Source of the DNA: a virus
Virus record (IMG/VR): IMGVR_UViG_3300028548_000096
Location: 1 to 27,084 of that record
Strand: one strand, 5' to 3'
Length of the DNA: 27,084 nt
This document shows, piece by piece, positions 16,385 through 24,218 of the stretch; position 1 is the stretch's first letter, and each line of letters begins with the position of its first letter. The translations under genes and the position numbers were made by a program. The notes under the pieces were generated by a model that saw nothing but the letters and a program-made list of their open reading frames with translations, made no database searches and was not told the DNA's origin.

Positions 16385-16541
16385 GGTTAGTAAGCTCCCT
16401 CACGGTGTCTGATTCCCATATTCTTAATCCGAACCATATGATACTGAATATACCGGCAACGGGCGGAACCCATGCGGCTACGGTTAATAGTGCTGTTGAA
16501 CCTGCTACCACGTCTAGTGCATCCTTCGTTTCGTCAATCAT
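16368..16541 (-). CDS. Small membrane protein, possible second holin/antiholin
   Basis: I choose the ATG at 16541 because AAGGAAA lies eight bases upstream; the in-frame ATG at 16562 has no comparable site. The 57-aa product has an acidic start (MIDETKDALDVV), a hydrophobic stretch of about 33 residues with a central Pro-Pro (WVPPVAGIFSIIWFGLRIW) that could form one long or two short membrane helices, and a charged C-terminus ending in KSS. Similar small proteins precede holin genes in marine podoviruses, as I recall. Its 3' end overlaps the 5' end of the 3TM holin frame if that gene starts at the GTG. It may be a class II-like holin, an antiholin, or an unrelated small membrane protein. Confidence 0.65.
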   Translation of the reverse strand: MIDETKDALDVVAGSTALLTVAAWVPPVAGIFSIIWFGLRIWESDTVRELTNRVKSS

Positions 16542-16585
16542 TGTGTGTTTCCTTCCCGACATGGTAATGTCCGTCAGTTAGTTAG

Positions 16586-17611
16586 TTATGTGGCTACAAT
16601 CACGGCTTTCCAGCCAGTGTTACCACTGCCACCAGTTTTTGAGTATAGGGTTGGTGTGCCTTGGCTTGGGGCGTCCGTTCTAGAGTAAATACTACCCACC
16701 CTAGCTGTCACAGCCCCTTCTGGACTGCCTGAGCCTGATCTCCATATGACCTTAGTAGAGCCTGTACCTAGAGATAAAGTAGGTTGATCCGAACCCAAAA
16801 CCTGCACATTAGCCTCGCCGAAGGTAGTGGTGCCAGTGGTCTCAGTGCGTAGTTTTGTCGAGTTGTTATGTAGCAGGGCCAACCTTCCAGAGTTAGAGCC
16901 GTTGGTAGTGGCTACGAGGAAGTCTTTAGAGCCATCAGCGTTCTGTATACGTACGTTATCCGCGCCTAGGAGTCTTAGGTCGCCACTTCCAGTGTCTTTT
17001 ATGTAGCTGTGGTTGCCATCGTGGAATATCTCTAGGTCGTTACCAGTACCAAACTTAGCCTTAACATCGTCAGCTAGGGAAAGAGTTGAGGTGCCCGCCA
17101 GAGACACTGCTCTGTTTGTAGCAATCGCGGTGTCTACACCACCAACAGCAACAAGGCCATAAGAAAGAATTTGGTCAAGGGTAAGCCTAGTAAGGGGGTC
17201 TAGGACAGTGGTGCCATTGCAGACAACAATCATGTTTTGTCCGATAGGTATAACAACCCCGAGTTCGCCGGACACCTTAACTTGCACCTCGTGCCCCGTA
17301 CCATTAATAACGAGGAAAACCTTGCTCTTGGCGGGGACAAGAACCCTACCTTGCGCCCCAGTGGGGATTAAGCTGCCTGTGTCAGTTAGGTTCAGTATTG
17401 CAGCGTTAGACTGAGTAACTGAGCCTTGGCCTGTTGTCAGGGTAGCAATAGCGGGGTTTGCTTGTGTCCACGTGTTTATGGTCACTAGGCCAGCGATGGC
17501 ATTCTCTACAATATCAGTAATACTGTTGTTTATAGTGTTGCCCCACACGCCACTCTTCTCGCCTTGCGTCGGCTTCTCTAGCTTTAATGTGCTTGTATAC
17601 GTTGATGCCAT
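16586..17611 (-). CDS. Tail fibre protein, 341 aa
   Basis: ATG at 17611 with AGGA eight bases upstream. Residues 1-140 form an N-terminal virion-attachment domain (STLKLEKPTQGEKSGVWGNT, NNSITDIVENAIAGLVTINT) that is paralogous to the start of the tailspike encoded just upstream. Residues 165-265 contain short beta repeats common in marine phage fibres (FGTGNDLEIFHDGNHSYIKD, TGSGDLRLLGADNVRIQNAD). The C-terminus closes with ARVGSIYSRTDAPSQGTP and LYSKTGGSGNTGW, the module shared with the 108-aa protein at 11363. There is no chaperone domain. This short fibre probably binds the same baseplate or tail site as the spike, through the shared domain, and could compete or alternate with it. Confidence 0.85.
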   Translation of the reverse strand: MASTYTSTLKLEKPTQGEKSGVWGNTINNSITDIVENAIAGLVTINTWTQANPAIATLTTGQGSVTQSNAAILNLTDTGSLIPTGAQGRVLVPAKSKVFLVINGTGHEVQVKVSGELGVVIPIGQNMIVVCNGTTVLDPLTRLTLDQILSYGLVAVGGVDTAIATNRAVSLAGTSTLSLADDVKAKFGTGNDLEIFHDGNHSYIKDTGSGDLRLLGADNVRIQNADGSKDFLVATTNGSNSGRLALLHNNSTKLRTETTGTTTFGEANVQVLGSDQPTLSLGTGSTKVIWRSGSGSPEGAVTARVGSIYSRTDAPSQGTPTLYSKTGGSGNTGWKAVIVAT

Positions 17612-17665
17612 CGTTTAAATCCTATAGTTCTCTCAAGTGTATCACTATTGTTTCTAGTCTACTAG
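17612..17665 (-). promoter_or_regulatory. Leader between tailspike and fibre genes, uncertain regulatory motif
   Basis: A 54-base spacer, long for this compact region. In the transcribed direction it contains GAGAGAACTATAGGATTTAA before the fibre ATG, which provides the AGGA ribosome site. The nine bases GAGAACTAT (17632-17624) also occur in the leader of the gene at 26400. The ACTATAGG end resembles the core of T7-class promoters, but the rest does not match. I see no good -35/-10 pair and no terminator hairpin. Confidence 0.25.
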
Positions 17666-20600
17666 TTAAATTGTTGCGTCAGTGCTAGACACATACTCAG
17701 TTTGGTAAGTCCAGTTAATAGTGCCAGACTCGGCTTGTACGTCTAAAAATATATCGTTGGAGTTGGTGTCAAATGTAATGCCTGTCCAACCTGTGTCGCT
17801 CTCAATAGCGTACCTACTTACTGTTTGGCCCACCTGAGATAACGTGCCACCAACTACTTTAAACAAACCTATAATCTGGTATGATGCAAACTCACCATCA
17901 TCTGTTCTTCGCCCTGTTGCTTCCGCAGTTACTCTAACTACTTGGTCTACTAAACTTGTATTCCATGTTTGAATCGCTGTTGAACTAGCAGTGTTTAGAG
18001 TTTTAGTTCGACTATCAACTATTCTTACATTCTGGTTAGGATTTACTGCTCTAATGTAATTGTTTTCAACCGCACCATCGTATGTATTATCTTTAACAAG
18101 AATAGTGTTGCAGGCGGCAAACTCAATACCGTTATCATCAACATCGTTAAAGATGTTATTAACAATCTGAACATTGTTTATCTGATTACCTGTTGCGCTT
18201 TGGTCTAGCTTGATGCCCTTCTTGCAAGTGCTAATAACATTGTTTGCAATAGAGTAGTTGCTAGTATCGTTAAAGGCTCGAACCTTGATGCCAATCAGAG
18301 GCTCGTAAACAGAACTCACAACTTGTCCTTGGATATTGTTGCCCTGAATAACGTAGTTCAAACCACTCTGGATAACGTGAATGCCATACTGCTGACAGTG
18401 GAATATGTTATTACCAGTAATGTTGCTATTGTTATGCCCTGCTGTGTTACCGTTAACACCAAAGCGGAACCTTTCAATGTTGTTGCCAGTTACATTAACA
18501 AAGTCATTCTGTATGCGGATACCAGAACCTACCCCATTCACACCCACCAAGGTGTTGCCTGTAACTGTTACGTTAAATCCCTGTGGTGCAGATGTATCTC
18601 CACGCCCTTTGCCCTTTACGTTAATACCGTAGACCTGATTTACGTTACCCGAAGTAATTCCAGAAATAGTATTGCCAGTGATTGTTGCAAATCTGGCCTT
18701 AGTGTAGATACCGGCAGACTCTCCAAAGTAAACAATCTTTACGTTATTAGTTCCAGAAGCGGGAGCAGTAGTGAATGTAAGGGTATTGCCTGATATAGAC
18801 CACAACACAGTTTCATCAGTATTAACTTGTTCAACGCCACCAACGAGAACAGTGGTCTGACCAGTGTTTAATCCTGACTCAGTTAAAGTAAACGCTGTCT
18901 TAGAGCCAGTGCCGTTAAACAACTCATTAGAGCCTACTGCTGTAACACCCTCAATTACATTGCTAGTTATAGTCGCTTGCTTTCCGTACACTAACATGAC
19001 ATTACAGTCAGTTGCGCCTGTGGTTGAAATGTTTCTGAACGTGTTCCCTGTTATCGTAATGTTCTTCCAAGTATCCTGCGCTGAGTAAGTGTTGCGCCCT
19101 ACACGTATAGGCTTATCTGCTGTCAAGGTATCAAACAAACAATTAGTAACTTTAAAAGAATTAACCGGCCTTTCTAAAGTAATGCCACCACCACAGTTTT
19201 TTACTGTAATGTTATCTAGGTGAAACTTATCTAAGGAAGCACTGCTACCGAAAGCGTTTTCAAACACAAACTTAAACCCTTCAAACTGCACATCCTTAAT
19301 GTCAGCATCATTCCTTATAACGACAAAAACCTTTGAATTGCCTACTGCTTTAATTGTACCTGTGCCTCGCATTTTTAAAGTACTATCAGTCAGTACACCA
19401 CCTGAAGGCCAAGAAGCCACCAAGAACACACCGTCAGATACATAAATGGATTGATCGGAATCAATAGCAGCTTTTACAGCCACTGTGTCATCCGTAACAC
19501 CATCACCTACCGCACCGAAGGCTTTTAAATTAACGCCATAGTTGTTTACGTAGTCTTTAATTAAGTCGTCAATAACGCTTGTTGAAGAAGCATCAGACAC
19601 CCCTAGTTTAAAGTACCCTTTTGCACTTGCATATTCAGCATCGGCAGCAATAGAAAGTTTACCTTCATTACAATAAGCTCCCTCAATATAAGAATTAATA
19701 CCGTGAAGAGTACAAGCAATGTTTGTAGAATAAGGGGCGCTTGCTACAACTTTTAACTCCTTAAATCCACAGTTGTGCATATACCTTACGGTAGGATTAG
19801 CAGGGTCACGTACTAAATCACCGAAGAAAGCAGCTCTAACAGCGTTAGCACCTAGAGTTGCGTTGACAGATAACCAACAGTTTTCTAAACTTTTTTGATA
19901 ATCAGTAGCTAATCCAATCTTTATTTTATCGCCTAACGAAGCAGCCGTACCTAAAGTGATTGTATTGTCATCGCTGGCGATAGCGTACTTACCCGCGCCT
20001 GCCCCCGCAATAAGAAGTATATTATTAACGTAAACCTTTAGGGCAGCAGTCCTATCCGCACCTTGTTCGTTAAACTTAGTACTGTAGTCAAACACAGTCT
20101 GTCCTGCGGTAGCAGTGTGTATTGCTCTAGCTGAAGACACAGCTTGTTGTAACCTAAAAGGTGCGCCTGTTCCTGTCTCTTGTCCGTGGTCAGGAGCATT
20201 TAAACTATAAATCTGTTGACCTACGTTTTTACAACCCCCATCTACCATAACAAGAGGGTCAGGGTCAATGTAACCACCACAGTTAGCATTGAAAATCTCA
20301 ATCAGGCCGTTACGTCCACCCTCACCAACTCGACTAAAAGCGGGAAGGTTTGACTCAGCGGCACTTCCATCATAAATAAGAGAATCAATACCTATATAAA
20401 AACTATTAGAAAAACCTGCAATGTCACATGCTTTTCTAGTTGCAGTTACTGTCTGCGCTCTAACGGATGTGTTGACAAAAGCGTTAGCAAAGATGCAGTT
20501 CTTACCTGTAATGTTCTTAAAGTTAAAGTCACACTTATACATACCACCGCGAGTAAGCGCGTTACCAAAAGGAGCGCTTAAAGATATACCGTCAATAACA

Positions 20601-21643
20601 GCCTGCTCACAGAACTCTAATTGATTGCCCAGTTTGTCTAATACTCCGGTTTCTTGCGCATTACAAACACGTAAGTCTCCATACTCAGCAGCCATACGCT
20701 CTGAAATAGGAGTTTCTAACGTTATAACGCCAGTACTCCCGTTTAAAGTAAGAACTTTAGAAAGATGAGCGGTTACAGGATAGTTGCCTGCGCTTCCTAC
20801 CCAAGTCTTAGTTGTACTGACCCAGACTAAATCACCTACAGCAAAATTGCTCGCATCAGAGCCTGTAGTAGTTGTAATTGTACGTCCACTGTTTACAGCG
20901 TTAATAGGATAGTGAGTGTAATCTACAATGTCGGACTTAAAAGCATCGAAGTATACAGGGTTAAAACCACCCCCTAAAAGCACAGAAGATTGAATATCGG
21001 CGGCCGTATTAGTGTTCTTTATTTCAGCATCACCAAACCAATGAGAATGTGACCTAATGTATATTGGAGTAGTAGTTCTAATAAAAGAAGAACCACGTTC
21101 AAAGGTTAATGTTCTTCTGTTAGTAGCTGCAAAATCAGCAGCTGCCTGCAAAGCAACGCTGTCGTCTGTGACTCCGTCTGATTTAACACCAAACTCTTCA
21201 ACGCTTACTCCAATGGTGTTTCCTTCGAAGGGGGTTGTAGCGTATACCACTTTACTTCCATCACAACGTAGTATGGCTGACTGCCCGCTGGGGATAGTTT
21301 CCCCCGTACCGCCGTCGGGTTTCACTAGTATGGACTTAGATGTAGCGTTCTCTACGCAGTATACTTTACTTAAACTAGGGCATTTAACCGTCGCAATGGC
21401 AGCCCCTATTTGGCTGTTAGTGTCGGTGAACTTTAGTATCATGTTCCGCGCTTCAGATGCTGCGCCGCTCGCGGTAGTTAGGATGTGTACGTTGTTAGAC
21501 CACGTGTTGATTGTAACCTGTCCAGCAATGGCATCCTCCACCATAGAGGTTATGCCGTTGTTTACCTCGTTGCCCCACGTGCCGGAAAGCTCTCCTTGGG
21601 TAGGGAGAGATAGTTTTAGGTTGGGAGTATATTGAGTAGCCAT
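17666..21643 (-). CDS. Tailspike with two right-handed beta-helix regions, 1325 aa
   Basis: ATG at 21643 with AAGGAA six bases upstream. Residues 1-140 are the attachment domain shared with the 341-aa fibre (PNLKLSLPTQGELSGTWGNE). Residues 150-170 show the pectate-lyase-3/tailspike entry motif FGVKSDGVTDDSVALQAAAD; a second copy (FGAVGDGVTDDTVAVKAA) begins near 707. Residues about 850-1230 are a ladder of parallel beta-helix rungs (ITGNTF, VTGNTLVG, ITGNNIFHC, IQGNNIQ, IANNVIS, IVNNIF). Two compact domains with the pattern VFDY...LKVYVNN...TITLG (about 510-575) and KTAFTL...TVLVGGVEQ (about 915-975) interrupt the helices. Such proteins bind and usually depolymerise host surface polysaccharide. 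Catalytic residues cannot be assigned from sequence alone. The base composition looks more A/T-rich than the flanking genes from about 17900 to 21100, consistent with exchange of the receptor-binding part. Confidence 0.9.
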   Translation of the reverse strand: MATQYTPNLKLSLPTQGELSGTWGNEVNNGITSMVEDAIAGQVTINTWSNNVHILTTASGAASEARNMILKFTDTNSQIGAAIATVKCPSLSKVYCVENATSKSILVKPDGGTGETIPSGQSAILRCDGSKVVYATTPFEGNTIGVSVEEFGVKSDGVTDDSVALQAAADFAATNRRTLTFERGSSFIRTTTPIYIRSHSHWFGDAEIKNTNTAADIQSSVLLGGGFNPVYFDAFKSDIVDYTHYPINAVNSGRTITTTTGSDASNFAVGDLVWVSTTKTWVGSAGNYPVTAHLSKVLTLNGSTGVITLETPISERMAAEYGDLRVCNAQETGVLDKLGNQLEFCEQAVIDGISLSAPFGNALTRGGMYKCDFNFKNITGKNCIFANAFVNTSVRAQTVTATRKACDIAGFSNSFYIGIDSLIYDGSAAESNLPAFSRVGEGGRNGLIEIFNANCGGYIDPDPLVMVDGGCKNVGQQIYSLNAPDHGQETGTGAPFRLQQAVSSARAIHTATAGQTVFDYSTKFNEQGADRTAALKVYVNNILLIAGAGAGKYAIASDDNTITLGTAASLGDKIKIGLATDYQKSLENCWLSVNATLGANAVRAAFFGDLVRDPANPTVRYMHNCGFKELKVVASAPYSTNIACTLHGINSYIEGAYCNEGKLSIAADAEYASAKGYFKLGVSDASSTSVIDDLIKDYVNNYGVNLKAFGAVGDGVTDDTVAVKAAIDSDQSIYVSDGVFLVASWPSGGVLTDSTLKMRGTGTIKAVGNSKVFVVIRNDADIKDVQFEGFKFVFENAFGSSASLDKFHLDNITVKNCGGGITLERPVNSFKVTNCLFDTLTADKPIRVGRNTYSAQDTWKNITITGNTFRNISTTGATDCNVMLVYGKQATITSNVIEGVTAVGSNELFNGTGSKTAFTLTESGLNTGQTTVLVGGVEQVNTDETVLWSISGNTLTFTTAPASGTNNVKIVYFGESAGIYTKARFATITGNTISGITSGNVNQVYGINVKGKGRGDTSAPQGFNVTVTGNTLVGVNGVGSGIRIQNDFVNVTGNNIERFRFGVNGNTAGHNNSNITGNNIFHCQQYGIHVIQSGLNYVIQGNNIQGQVVSSVYEPLIGIKVRAFNDTSNYSIANNVISTCKKGIKLDQSATGNQINNVQIVNNIFNDVDDNGIEFAACNTILVKDNTYDGAVENNYIRAVNPNQNVRIVDSRTKTLNTASSTAIQTWNTSLVDQVVRVTAEATGRRTDDGEFASYQIIGLFKVVGGTLSQVGQTVSRYAIESDTGWTGITFDTNSNDIFLDVQAESGTINWTYQTEYVSSTDATI

Positions 21644-21652
21644 GGGGGTTCC

Positions 21653-22087
21653 TTAGGCTATACGTATAATAGCACTGGTTGCGTTGTTAGCAGGGAAAGT
21701 TACATTGAAGGTACTGCTAGTTGCTGTCTTGCGTCCCCCAAAGTCTAGTACTGCTATAGCTTGATTACCGCCCCCAGACTTATATACTAAAGCCCCACTC
21801 GCAGATAAAGTTGCGGAAGCCCAAGACACAGTATTAAAGCTAATAGTAGCAGTCGTACCGTCAGAGGTGACTGGTATCAAAGTGGCTGCGTTGCCTCCAG
21901 CAGTGTAGTTCGTGCCTGTGATCTCTCCAGTGGTAGTATAAGCAGTAGTACTAGCGTCTAGGTTCATGGCGTCGCCATCGTATAGAGCTACCTTAAACGC
22001 CTGTGAAGTGTCAGAACTGAAATCAAAGACTCCGCTGAGCACGTCTACTTTAAAAGATGTTGTCTGTGTCTGAATTAGTGTGCTCAT
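21653..22087 (-). CDS. Beta-rich tail structural protein, 144 aa
   Basis: ATG at 22087 with AGGG nine bases upstream, two bases after the adaptor stop. The product is rich in Ser, Thr, Ala and short beta strands: SFKVDVLSGVFDFSSDTSQA, FKVALYDGDAMNLD, TTTGEITGTNYTAGGNAATL, then WASATLSASGALVYKSGGG and AIAVLDFGGRK. I recognise this layout from small proteins located between connector and fibre genes in marine phages. It lacks a signal peptide and helices. It may be a tail appendage or an adhesin-like cap. The structural call rests on composition and position, so the specific role is unknown. Confidence 0.7.
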   Translation of the reverse strand: MSTLIQTQTTSFKVDVLSGVFDFSSDTSQAFKVALYDGDAMNLDASTTAYTTTGEITGTNYTAGGNAATLIPVTSDGTTATISFNTVSWASATLSASGALVYKSGGGNQAIAVLDFGGRKTATSSTFNVTFPANNATSAIIRIA

Positions 22088-22089
22088 TC

Positions 22090-22692
22090 TTATGCCCTGT
22101 AAGAGTCGTTAGCTAGTTTATCCGAACCCGACATTAACGCTTGCAGTGCAAGCATGTAGTACTTCTCGTATAGGGCCACCATATCTTGTTCACCCTTAGT
22201 AAACCGTATAGCTTCCATAAGCGAGCGGTTCAACAATGCAGCGTCGAAGTGATCGCCTAGCCAAGTAGTGCCCGTAGCTACTATAGACTCTGGAGCATAC
22301 CCGTACTGTAGGTTGTAGGCGTAGTTCTGGTCAGGCGTAGGCCCAAGTATCGCCTGTGTCTTGTTATACAGCCCATAGTGCTTAGGAAAGCCGGTAGAGC
22401 TGGGTTTTGGGTACGCCTCGCTGATAAAATCAACATTCTTGTTTAGTAGCAATTTAGAATCCCCTGCCGCGTCTACCAAGGTAAAACTATGTATATACAG
22501 GTAATCAGTGGGCAACGTAACAAATTGACTAGGCTGCTCTAGGTTACCTGTGGCGGCTTTACGTAAAACCGGTAACCGTATAGTGTTATATATCTCTTGC
22601 TCGGCCTGCTTTATAAACATATCGAGCTGGGCAGTTGTGAATGTCTGTTCAACTACGTCTTGTATGTTTGTCTTTAATTCTGTGTAGTTCAT
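22090..22692 (-). CDS. Head-tail adaptor, phage SU10-type, 200 aa
   Basis: ATG at 22692 overlaps the upstream TGA (ATGA), indicating coupled translation. The N-terminal helices (DVVEQTFTTAQLDMFIKQAE, QEIYNTIRLPVLRK) and the short beta section (FVTLPTDYLYIHSFTLVD, LGPTPDQNYAYNLQYGYAPE) match the adaptor family found under the portal ring in podoviruses such as SU10. The C-terminal helical part (FDAALLNRSLMEAIRFTKGE, YEKYYMLALQAL) supports it. Adaptors of this family form a dodecameric ring that links portal to tail and recruits fibres. Its neighbours (zinc-ribbon connector protein, second adaptor-like protein) support a connector role. Confidence 0.85.
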   Translation of the reverse strand: MNYTELKTNIQDVVEQTFTTAQLDMFIKQAEQEIYNTIRLPVLRKAATGNLEQPSQFVTLPTDYLYIHSFTLVDAAGDSKLLLNKNVDFISEAYPKPSSTGFPKHYGLYNKTQAILGPTPDQNYAYNLQYGYAPESIVATGTTWLGDHFDAALLNRSLMEAIRFTKGEQDMVALYEKYYMLALQALMSGSDKLANDSYRA

Positions 22693-23048
22693 GTAATAGT
22701 TACCGTAACTTGTCCAACCTCACCCGTAGCTACTAGGGCGTTGGATGCTAATGAATCTGAAGGGCCGCCTACTGGGTTGTATCCCCACTGAAGGCCACGT
22801 GCGCTAACCTTAGTCCCTGTCCCCAGACTTCTATCGGGACGTACATCTCGCAATGCTTGTGGGTCATATACAGGAAACTCGCCCAATTTGTTTTGTGGGT
22901 GATCTCCATTCCAACATGAAGGGCACGCCTTTATATTCGTGTCTACCCCTTTCCTAAATAAGCTCTTTAGCTGCTTTAGTCTATACCTAAAGCCACATAA
23001 GTCACAGAACCCGAATGCCTTTTTGCCGGCAGCGAACTTAGTCCCCAT
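22689..23048 (-). CDS. Zinc-ribbon connector-region protein, 119 aa
   Basis: ATG at 23048 overlaps the preceding stop (TAATG). Cys15-x2-Cys18 (GFCDLCGFRYRLKQL) and Cys42-x2-Cys45 (ACPSCWNGDHPQ) form a clear zinc ribbon. The rest (FPVYDPQALRDVRPDRS, LQWGYNPVGG) is polar with a short beta C-terminus (GEVGQVTVTIT). Small zinc-ribbon proteins at this position beside adaptor genes recur in podoviruses and are usually regarded as virion structural, perhaps stabilising the head-tail junction. I have no direct evidence that it is in the particle. A DNA-binding or assembly function is possible. Confidence 0.8.
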   Translation of the reverse strand: MGTKFAAGKKAFGFCDLCGFRYRLKQLKSLFRKGVDTNIKACPSCWNGDHPQNKLGEFPVYDPQALRDVRPDRSLGTGTKVSARGLQWGYNPVGGPSDSLASNALVATGEVGQVTVTIT

Positions 23049-23734
23049 TACGGGTGTCCCATGCGAGGTACGAACCTAACTGAAGCCTTCTCTCTATCTT
23101 CTTGTGAAGCCAAGTCAAACTGCTCTTCGTATACAGACTTTAACATACTTAGGCGCTCAGAGAGTTCAGGTACCTTCATAGCGATGTGGTACGCTAGTCC
23201 TGCTACTAGACAGGGGAGAAAACGGAAGTTCATGTCCGCAGTTTCTATACCTGCACCCGCGTCTTGTACTCTGCGTAGGCGGTAGTAGTTTATCTTGTAT
23301 CCTGCCTTATCTGGTACAGGCCACACACTGATCTTAGGAGCGTCTCTCAGACGTTCGATGAATATCTGTATGGGTCTACCTTGTGTCAACTTGTTTGGGA
23401 TTGTGGCGTAAGTGCTCACACTGATACGTGATAGGTTAAGGTCAGACTGAGTAGATACACTACCTGCATCAGTCCGTAGTTGGTGTTCTAGTAGGTCAAT
23501 GGTATCGGCGGGGAGTGTGTACTGCGTCTGCCCCTTCAATAGATCAATGTTACCTTCCTCGATAGTCCACATGTTGATGCCACGGTTTTGCCACTCTATA
23601 GTCATCAAGTTCATGGATCGACGGGCAGTACGCAGGTCATAGCCAGAACGCATCTCACGTCCAGCTCTCTCCCACGCCTCTTCAGCAATCTCGGTGAAAT
23701 CCATGTCGAACGCTGTGCTATTTGATGTAGCCAT
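23048..23734 (-). CDS. Head-tail adaptor, gp4/gp11-like, 228 aa
   Basis: I place the start at the ATG at 23734, where TAATG overlaps the upstream stop and GGGGA lies six bases ahead; an ATG at 23746 has only AGG touching it. The N-terminus (DFTEIAEEAWERAGREMRSG, YDLRTARRSMNLMTIEWQNR) is the helical opening I associate with tail adaptor proteins next to the portal in podoviruses, followed by beta segments (QTQYTLPADTIDLLEHQLRT, RPIQIFIERLRDAPKISVWP, INYYRLRR) and a C-terminal helical hairpin (FRFLPCLVAGLAYHIAMKVP). Together with the SU10-type adaptor this makes a two-ring connector likely. It could instead be the tail tubular A-like protein of this phage. Confidence 0.8.
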   Translation of the reverse strand: MATSNSTAFDMDFTEIAEEAWERAGREMRSGYDLRTARRSMNLMTIEWQNRGINMWTIEEGNIDLLKGQTQYTLPADTIDLLEHQLRTDAGSVSTQSDLNLSRISVSTYATIPNKLTQGRPIQIFIERLRDAPKISVWPVPDKAGYKINYYRLRRVQDAGAGIETADMNFRFLPCLVAGLAYHIAMKVPELSERLSMLKSVYEEQFDLASQEDREKASVRFVPRMGHP

Positions 23735-23916
23735 TATTTTCCCCATCCTGATTTAGCTGTAACTTTAGCTTTCTTAGCTAGATCGCCGTAATGGAACAAT
23801 CTTACACTGCTTTTACTATGAGTTTTACCTGTGTGAAGAGAGCCGTCAGCCATTTTATGTAGGCCGCCCTTATGCTCTTTACCGTCTTTTTTATAATGCT
23901 TAACGCCCATACCCAT
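23734..23916 (-). CDS. Small basic conserved phage protein, 60 aa
   Basis: ATG at 23916 with an excellent GGAGG site nine bases upstream, two bases after the stop of the preceding gene. The protein is Lys/His/Gly-rich (VKHYKKDGKEHKGGLHKMAD, GSLHTGKTHSKSSVRLFHYG), contains no Cys, and has seven His. I recall close relatives directly upstream of adaptor genes in HMO-2011-like phages, all uncharacterised. The high His and Lys content could mean metal or nucleic acid binding, but that is only a composition argument. Confidence 0.75.
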   Translation of the reverse strand: MGMGVKHYKKDGKEHKGGLHKMADGSLHTGKTHSKSSVRLFHYGDLAKKAKVTAKSGWGK

Positions 23917-23918
23917 GG

Positions 23919-24218
23919 CTACTTCCTCCGCTTAGCAGGAGACACTCTACGTGGCTTACCCGCTGGTTGTCCTAGTCGATTCTTCTCGGCTATCTTACTC
24001 TTCTTCTCCGCACTAGACATCTCACCTGAGGTCTTTGGAGTCTTAGATGTAACACGCTTAGAAGGACGGCAGTAAGGAGTACCCCTACCCTCGCCTTTCT
24101 TTCTACCACAAGCCTTACCGGTCTTAACGTCTTTCCAATCTTCCTTGAACCAACGCTTTAGAGACGCACCCTTCTCGGTTTTACGTACTCCACCGCCAGA
24201 CTTATAATACCTACGCAT
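23919..24218 (-). CDS. Small basic protein, DUF5872-like, 99 aa
   Basis: ATG at 24218 overlaps the preceding TAA (TAATG). The N-terminus MRRYYKSGGGVRKT is shared with two neighbouring genes. The central part (WFKEDWKDVKTGKACGRKKG, TPYCRPSKRVTSKTPKTSGE) is the signature I associate with DUF5872, found in phages and, from memory, large algal viruses. Two Cys (CGRKK, YCRP) could bind metal or form a disulphide. The tail is highly Lys/Arg-rich (EKKSKIAEKNRLGQPAGKPR). The function is unknown; a DNA-binding or DNA-condensing virion protein is a reasonable guess from charge only. Confidence 0.75.
   Translation of the reverse strand: MRRYYKSGGGVRKTEKGASLKRWFKEDWKDVKTGKACGRKKGEGRGTPYCRPSKRVTSKTPKTSGEMSSAEKKSKIAEKNRLGQPAGKPRRVSPAKRRK

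Noticed and set aside
17618-17645. Possible T7-class promoter (ACTATAGGA) before the 341-aa fibre gene
   Set aside because: Only the last seven or eight bases match the T7 consensus core; the upstream half does not, and no second copy with the same upstream bases was found.
23734-23746. Upstream ATG at 23746 for the gp4/gp11-like adaptor
   Set aside because: Its only AGG touches the start codon, whereas the ATG at 23734 has GGGGA at a normal distance and a TAATG overlap like its neighbours.
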